Source of the DNA: Clostridiales bacterium
GTDB taxonomy: Bacteria > Bacillota > Peptococcia > Peptococcales > Peptococcaceae
NCBI GenBank assembly: GCA_003343815.1
Contig: QAKL01000079.1
Coordinates: forward strand, 1 to 8,556
Reading direction: 5' to 3'
Length of the DNA stretch: 8,556 nucleotides
The position numbers and the translations under genes are program-made. The notes beneath the pieces are model-generated. The model searched no databases. It was not told the DNA's origin and saw only the letters and a program-made list of their open reading frames with translations. Of the stretch, positions 6,268 through 8,556 are shown in pieces (the stretch's first letter is position 1; each line of letters starts with the position of its first letter).

Positions 6268-7155
6268 TTACGCGCGCGGATGGCTTTCTTTATATTGTTT
6301 GAATTTATTTTCGTCTAATAAATGCGTATAAATCTGTGTCGTCGAAATATCCACATGCCCCAGCATTTCTTGGATAGCGCGCAAATCAGCGCCGTTTTGC
6401 AGTAAATGCGTCGCAAAGGAGTGACGTAAAACATGTGGCGTCAAAGGCGATGTAATGCCCGCGGCTTGTCCGTATTTTTTTAAATTTTTCCAAAAGCCCT
6501 GGCGTGTTAATTTATCACCGTGACTGTTTAAAAATAAATACTCGCTCTGCCAATAGTTTACGACTTTACGTCTGCAGTGCTGCCAGTAATACTCTACCGC
6601 ATCAATCGCCGCCTGTCCTAACGGCACGATGCGCTCCTTATTGCCCTTGCCGATACAGCGGACATATGCCATTTCGAGATTGATTTGATTAAGTTTTAGT
6701 TCCACTAACTCGCTGACGCGCATCCCCGTGGCATAGAGCAATTCCAGCATCGCTTTGTCGCGGCAGCCGCTAGGTGTCGTAATTTTCGGCGCATCCAGCA
6801 AGCGATCTACTTCCTCGATAGTTAAATATTTCGGCAATTTCTGCTCTTGTTTCGGTGTTTCGATTTCATCGGCTAAATTATGCGCGATCAGCTTTTCCAA
6901 ATATAAATATCTGAAAAAGCTCTTTAATGCGGCGCTTTTACGGGCGCGGGAGCTGGGAAGTAAGTTTTCATTTTCTAACTCTTGCATATAATTGTGCAAG
7001 CAGTATTTATCCACTTCTTTCCAAGAAGTAATATTTTTATCAGCCAGATAGACGATAAAATGCGTTAAATCCCGCCTATAAGAGGCAATCGTATTGTTTG
7101 CCAAACCGCGCTCTACCAATAAATATGTCAAAAATTCATCTAATTGAGCTTGCAT
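6268..7155 (-). CDS. xerD: Site-specific tyrosine recombinase XerD
   Basis: XerD acts with XerC at the chromosomal dif site to resolve chromosome dimers before division. The 295-residue protein has an N-terminal SAM-like core-binding domain (about 1-90, FLTYLLVERGLANNTIASYRRDL) and a C-terminal catalytic domain. All catalytic residues are visible: Arg146 in TGMRVSEL, Lys170 in GKGNKERIVPL, His241 and Arg244 in HVLRHSFATHLL, His267 in MLGHVDISTTQ, and the nucleophile Tyr276 in IYTHL. The ending SHPRA is typical of XerD rather than XerC. The start is supported by AAAAGGCGG about eight bases upstream. A promoter candidate lies in the 63-bp gap to spoIIM, and deoB follows closely. Its place beside spoIIM and deoB supports the housekeeping role rather than a mobile-element integrase. 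No dif-like site is recognised here. Confidence 0.93.
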   Translation of the reverse strand: MQAQLDEFLTYLLVERGLANNTIASYRRDLTHFIVYLADKNITSWKEVDKYCLHNYMQELENENLLPSSRARKSAALKSFFRYLYLEKLIAHNLADEIETPKQEQKLPKYLTIEEVDRLLDAPKITTPSGCRDKAMLELLYATGMRVSELVELKLNQINLEMAYVRCIGKGNKERIVPLGQAAIDAVEYYWQHCRRKVVNYWQSEYLFLNSHGDKLTRQGFWKNLKKYGQAAGITSPLTPHVLRHSFATHLLQNGADLRAIQEMLGHVDISTTQIYTHLLDENKFKQYKESHPRA

Positions 7156-7185
7156 TTTTTCGCCGCCTTTTCTTGAATTATTTTT

Positions 7186-7214
7186 ATTTTACACTATTTT
7201 TGCCCACGAGACAA
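7186..7214 (-). promoter_or_regulatory. Candidate sigma-A promoter for xerD-deoB
   Basis: On the minus strand TTGTCT (7209-7214) is followed after exactly 17 bases by TAAAAT (7186-7191). The match to consensus is four and five of six. It starts immediately after the spoIIM stop and lies about 30 bases upstream of the xerD start, so xerD-deoB can be transcribed independently of spoIIM, as expected if spoIIM is restricted to sporulation. Confidence 0.6.
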
Positions 7215-7218
7215 GCTT

Positions 7219-7779
7219 TTAAAATAATTTTATCACCAACCCGCTGTTTATTAACGAAACCAAGGCACAAATAAGTAAAATAATCAGCATAATTGCGCTT
7301 TTAGCGAGGATTTCTTTCAAAAGCTCCTGCTTATTCAGATAAAAAATCAACAAACTCATCTGAAACATCAAGCTTGCCGCCGCGACAAGCAGCGGAAAAA
7401 ATAAAATTTGTGGCACTAAAACCGCCCCTATCGCTGCGCTGAAACTAGGCCATGGATTAGCGCGCAGGATAAAAAGCGCGAGAAATCCTAAACTGAAGCT
7501 TTTGAAAAAGAGATATCCTATAAGCAGAAACACTCCCGGCAGGCACAAACCGAAGAAATAAATTTTTAAAAGCTCGCTGCTATTTGCCTTTAAAATATTA
7601 AAGTACAGCTCTCTGCCGTCAGCATTTGGACTTAAAGCGGCTAATCCTTGTCCTAATTCACTGCATGTAACGAGATCCAAAATATATGCCGCTATCGCTC
7701 CGCAGAGCACGCCGCCTATTATAATTAAAGCCAAAAGCCAACTGTGCCATTTAAAATTGGGAAATAGATATTTTTTCAC
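7219..7779 (-). CDS. spoIIM: Stage II sporulation protein M (SpoIIM) family membrane protein
   Basis: SpoIIM is an integral membrane protein that, with SpoIID and SpoIIP, forms the peptidoglycan-degrading machine driving forespore engulfment. A frame is open back to an ATG at 7797, but AGGAGG (7787-7792) sits seven bases before a GTG at 7779, and the ATG precedes this site, so I choose the GTG; the protein is 186 residues starting (M)KKYLFPNFKW. It is strongly hydrophobic, with membrane segments at roughly 13-35, 70-92, 94-106, 113-148 (probably two) and 160-181, the usual SpoIIM layout. YFFGLCLPGVFLLIGYLFFK and SFSLGF resemble the conserved core. It lies upstream of xerD-deoB as in spore-forming Bacillota. 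No other sporulation gene is in the window. The wider SpoIIM/DUF95 family also exists in non-sporulators, so the name gives family and position, not proof of sporulation. Confidence 0.82.
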   Translation of the reverse strand: MKKYLFPNFKWHSWLLALIIIGGVLCGAIAAYILDLVTCSELGQGLAALSPNADGRELYFNILKANSSELLKIYFFGLCLPGVFLLIGYLFFKSFSLGFLALFILRANPWPSFSAAIGAVLVPQILFFPLLVAAASLMFQMSLLIFYLNKQELLKEILAKSAIMLIILLICALVSLINSGLVIKLF

Positions 7780-7786
7780 AGCTTGT

Positions 7787-7792
7787 CCTCCT
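7787..7792 (-). promoter_or_regulatory. Ribosome binding site deciding the spoIIM GTG start
   Basis: AGGAGG on the minus strand, seven bases upstream of GTG at 7779. The upstream in-frame ATG at 7797 overlaps the base of a hairpin and has no comparable site, so the GTG is preferred. Confidence 0.8.
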
Positions 7793-7796
7793 ATCA

Positions 7797-7820
7797 TAAA
7801 ACGCTGAAAACAGCGTTTTA
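7797..7820 (-). terminator. Hairpin between the 72-codon gene and spoIIM (weak terminator or attenuator)
   Basis: A perfect 10-bp inverted repeat: TAAAACGCTG (7797-7806) and CAGCGTTTTA (7811-7820) with a four-base loop. In minus-strand RNA the stem ends in UUUUA, giving a short U-run. The stop codon of the upstream 72-codon gene (7818-7820) lies inside the stem, and the spoIIM ribosome binding site begins four bases after it. It may terminate the upstream transcript, or act as an intercistronic element that protects mRNA or modulates spoIIM expression. Confidence 0.65.
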
Positions 7821-8036
7821 TTCGTTGCTTTGACTGCCGAACCCTAACATATTGATAATCTCGGCTAAGACCTCTTGTCCCTGCTCGGCTGATTGGATGC
7901 CGTTTTCGGCTTCTATTTTGTCTAAAACACCCATAATAGCCTGATATTTGTCCTCAGGCAAAATATAGGCAAATTGCGCTAATAAGGCGCGCATCTCGCC
8001 TACATTGGCAGGCAGAGGAAAATCTTTAATATCCAT
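7818..8036 (-). CDS. Small acidic hypothetical protein (72 residues)
   Basis: The frame extends to an ATG at 8078, but AAAGGAG (8045-8051) lies eight bases before the ATG at 8036, so I start there, giving 72 residues beginning MDIKDFPLP. The protein is acidic and soluble, without Cys, signal peptide or membrane segment. It appears to be mostly helical: residues 11-24 (NVGEMRALLAQFAY), 27-43 (EDKYQAIMGVLDKIEAE) and 48-63 (SAEQGQEVLAEIINML), followed by a flexible GFGSQSNE tail. I do not recognise the family. It is transcribed away from the Cys-rich gene at 8152 and lies upstream of spoIIM, separated from it only by a hairpin. Function unknown; its neighbours do not indicate a pathway. Confidence 0.78.
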   Translation of the reverse strand: MDIKDFPLPANVGEMRALLAQFAYILPEDKYQAIMGVLDKIEAENGIQSAEQGQEVLAEIINMLGFGSQSNE

Positions 8037-8070
8037 CGTGAAAACTCCTTTCAAAAAATAAGGATTTTGA

Positions 8071-8099
8071 TTAACCATTTAAGCGTTTTTTCATATCAT
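8071..8099 (+). promoter_or_regulatory. Candidate promoter for the Cys-rich small protein gene
   Basis: TTAACC (8071-8076) and TATCAT (8094-8099) are separated by exactly 17 bases, matching consensus at four and five of six positions. The start codon of the gene at 8152 is about 50 bases downstream. It overlaps the minus-strand candidate on the other strand. Confidence 0.45.
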
Positions 8100-8104
8100 G
8101 TTAA
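8077..8104 (-). promoter_or_regulatory. Candidate divergent promoter for the 72-codon gene
   Basis: On the minus strand TTAACA (8099-8104) and TTAAAT (8077-8082) are 16 bases apart, matching consensus at five and four of six. The start of the 72-codon gene at 8036 is about 40 bases downstream. The two divergent candidates occupy the same stretch, so they would compete for polymerase if both are real. Confidence 0.35.
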
Positions 8105-8151
8105 TGTAAGGCAAGAAACACCCAATATTTCTTTTGCGAGGAGGATTTTAT

Positions 8152-8367
8152 ATGTCTGAAAATTTAACGAGTCAATTTGGATTTGGCTGGGGCGGATGCG
8201 ATGACAACTGCGCTCCCCAAGGCGGCAACGGCTTCGGCTGCAGCTGCAACGGCAGTTTCTTTGAAACTTTGATTATGTTGATTATCATTATTTGGTTGTT
8301 GAGATGGTTATTTAGCTGCGGCATCTTTAACTGCGGCACTAACTACGGCTGCGGCTCCGGCGTGTAA
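8152..8367 (+). CDS. Small Cys/Gly-rich single-pass membrane protein, function unknown
   Basis: The ATG at 8152 has an ideal AGGAGG (8139-8144) seven bases upstream; an earlier in-frame TTG at 8134 would place that site inside the gene and is rejected. The 71-residue product has three parts: a Gly-rich N-terminus (FGFGWGGC) with Cys at 16, 20, 30 and 32; one very hydrophobic segment at about 36-54 (FFETLIMLIIIIWLLRWLF) with a lone Arg51; and a Cys/Gly-rich tail with Cys at 56, 61 and 67. Cys therefore flank the membrane segment on both sides. The design resembles short Gly-rich hydrophobic proteins of Bacillota such as the YjcZ-type sporulation family, but that is a resemblance in architecture and not a sequence match I can confirm. 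Metal binding or disulfide formation is possible. It may share a transcript with the frame starting at 8377. Confidence 0.82.
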   Translation: MSENLTSQFGFGWGGCDDNCAPQGGNGFGCSCNGSFFETLIMLIIIIWLLRWLFSCGIFNCGTNYGCGSGV

Positions 8368-8376
8368 TATTTTCTC

Positions 8377-8556
8377 ATGAGCGAGCCAAACAAAACCACC
8401 CTGCCTTTGATGCGGACTGTCGATAAGGTCAAATCGACAACAACCAACGTTCGTGGTTTTGCCGACAGTGTAGACCATTTGCTGAACGCCTTTGAGGAAT
8501 TTTTCCCTTTTATTGAAAAAGCCGCTGCCCGCATGGAAAAAATGAGCCGCACTTTT
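8377..8556 (+). CDS. Start of an unidentified gene, truncated by the window end
   Basis: A frame opens with ATG at 8377, nine bases after the stop of the Cys-rich gene, and stays open for 60 codons to the last base. The peptide begins MSEPNKTTLPLMRTVDKVKS and continues with an amphipathic helical region (FADSVDHLLNAFEEFFPFIE, then KAAARMEKM). Composition looks protein-like, with charged and hydrophobic residues regularly spaced. No good ribosome binding site precedes the ATG, so it may depend on coupling to the upstream gene, or start at a later codon such as the ATG at 8410. It is in the same frame as the upstream gene, separated by TAA. I do not recognise it; the C-terminus is needed for any call. 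Confidence 0.6.
   Translation, partial: MSEPNKTTLPLMRTVDKVKSTTTNVRGFADSVDHLLNAFEEFFPFIEKAAARMEKMSRTF

Noticed and set aside
6268..7155. Tyrosine recombinase as sign of a mobile element
   Set aside because: The C-terminal signature and the spoIIM and deoB neighbours mark it as chromosomal XerD; no attachment repeats or phage genes are seen.
7780..7797. ATG at 7797 as the spoIIM start
   Set aside because: It precedes the AGGAGG site and overlaps the hairpin; the GTG at 7779 has the correct spacing.
8037..8078. N-terminal extension of the 72-codon gene to the upstream ATG
   Set aside because: The extension contains the ribosome binding site for the downstream ATG and overlaps the promoter region.

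Overview
The window looks like chromosomal DNA of a low-to-moderate GC Bacillota (Firmicutes). The reasons are an AddA-type helicase-nuclease, strong AGGAGG-type ribosome binding sites, a mltG-trmR-U32 hydroxylase cluster resembling Bacillus subtilis yrrL-yrrM-yrrN/O, and a spoIIM-xerD-deoB neighbourhood also known from spore-forming Bacillota. The spoIIM gene suggests a spore former or a descendant of one. I cannot fix the class; Clostridia or Negativicutes both fit. I see no phage, transposon, CRISPR array, tRNA or rRNA.

Left part, plus strand (1-4324). The window opens inside the C-terminal nuclease domain of addA. After a 117-bp gap with a promoter candidate comes a tight four-gene unit: mltG (septal or nascent peptidoglycan cleavage), trmR (SAM methyltransferase for 5-hydroxyuridine at tRNA position 34), a U32-family trhP (the hydroxylase that makes that 5-hydroxyuridine), and a 65-codon gene that overlaps trhP by one base. 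A separate small zinc-ribbon gene follows and ends in a perfect 17-bp inverted-repeat terminator.

Middle (4287-4513). This is a convergent intergenic region carrying three successive inverted repeats, the first a clear bidirectional terminator.

Right part, minus strand (4514-8036). Read in the direction of transcription, there is a 72-codon unknown gene, a hairpin, spoIIM (GTG start), an internal promoter candidate, xerD (chromosome dimer resolution), deoB (phosphopentomutase, nucleoside salvage), and an unrecognised 165-codon gene with an internal degenerate repeat.

Far right (8037-8556). A divergent promoter region separates the 72-codon gene from a plus-strand gene for a 71-residue Cys/Gly-rich protein with one membrane segment. 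Nine bases further on a reading frame starts that runs off the window.

Most of the window is conserved housekeeping DNA. The least explained parts are the small proteins (65, 101, 165, 72, 71 residues and the truncated last one), the hairpin cluster at 4290-4446 and the hairpin just before the spoIIM ribosome binding site.
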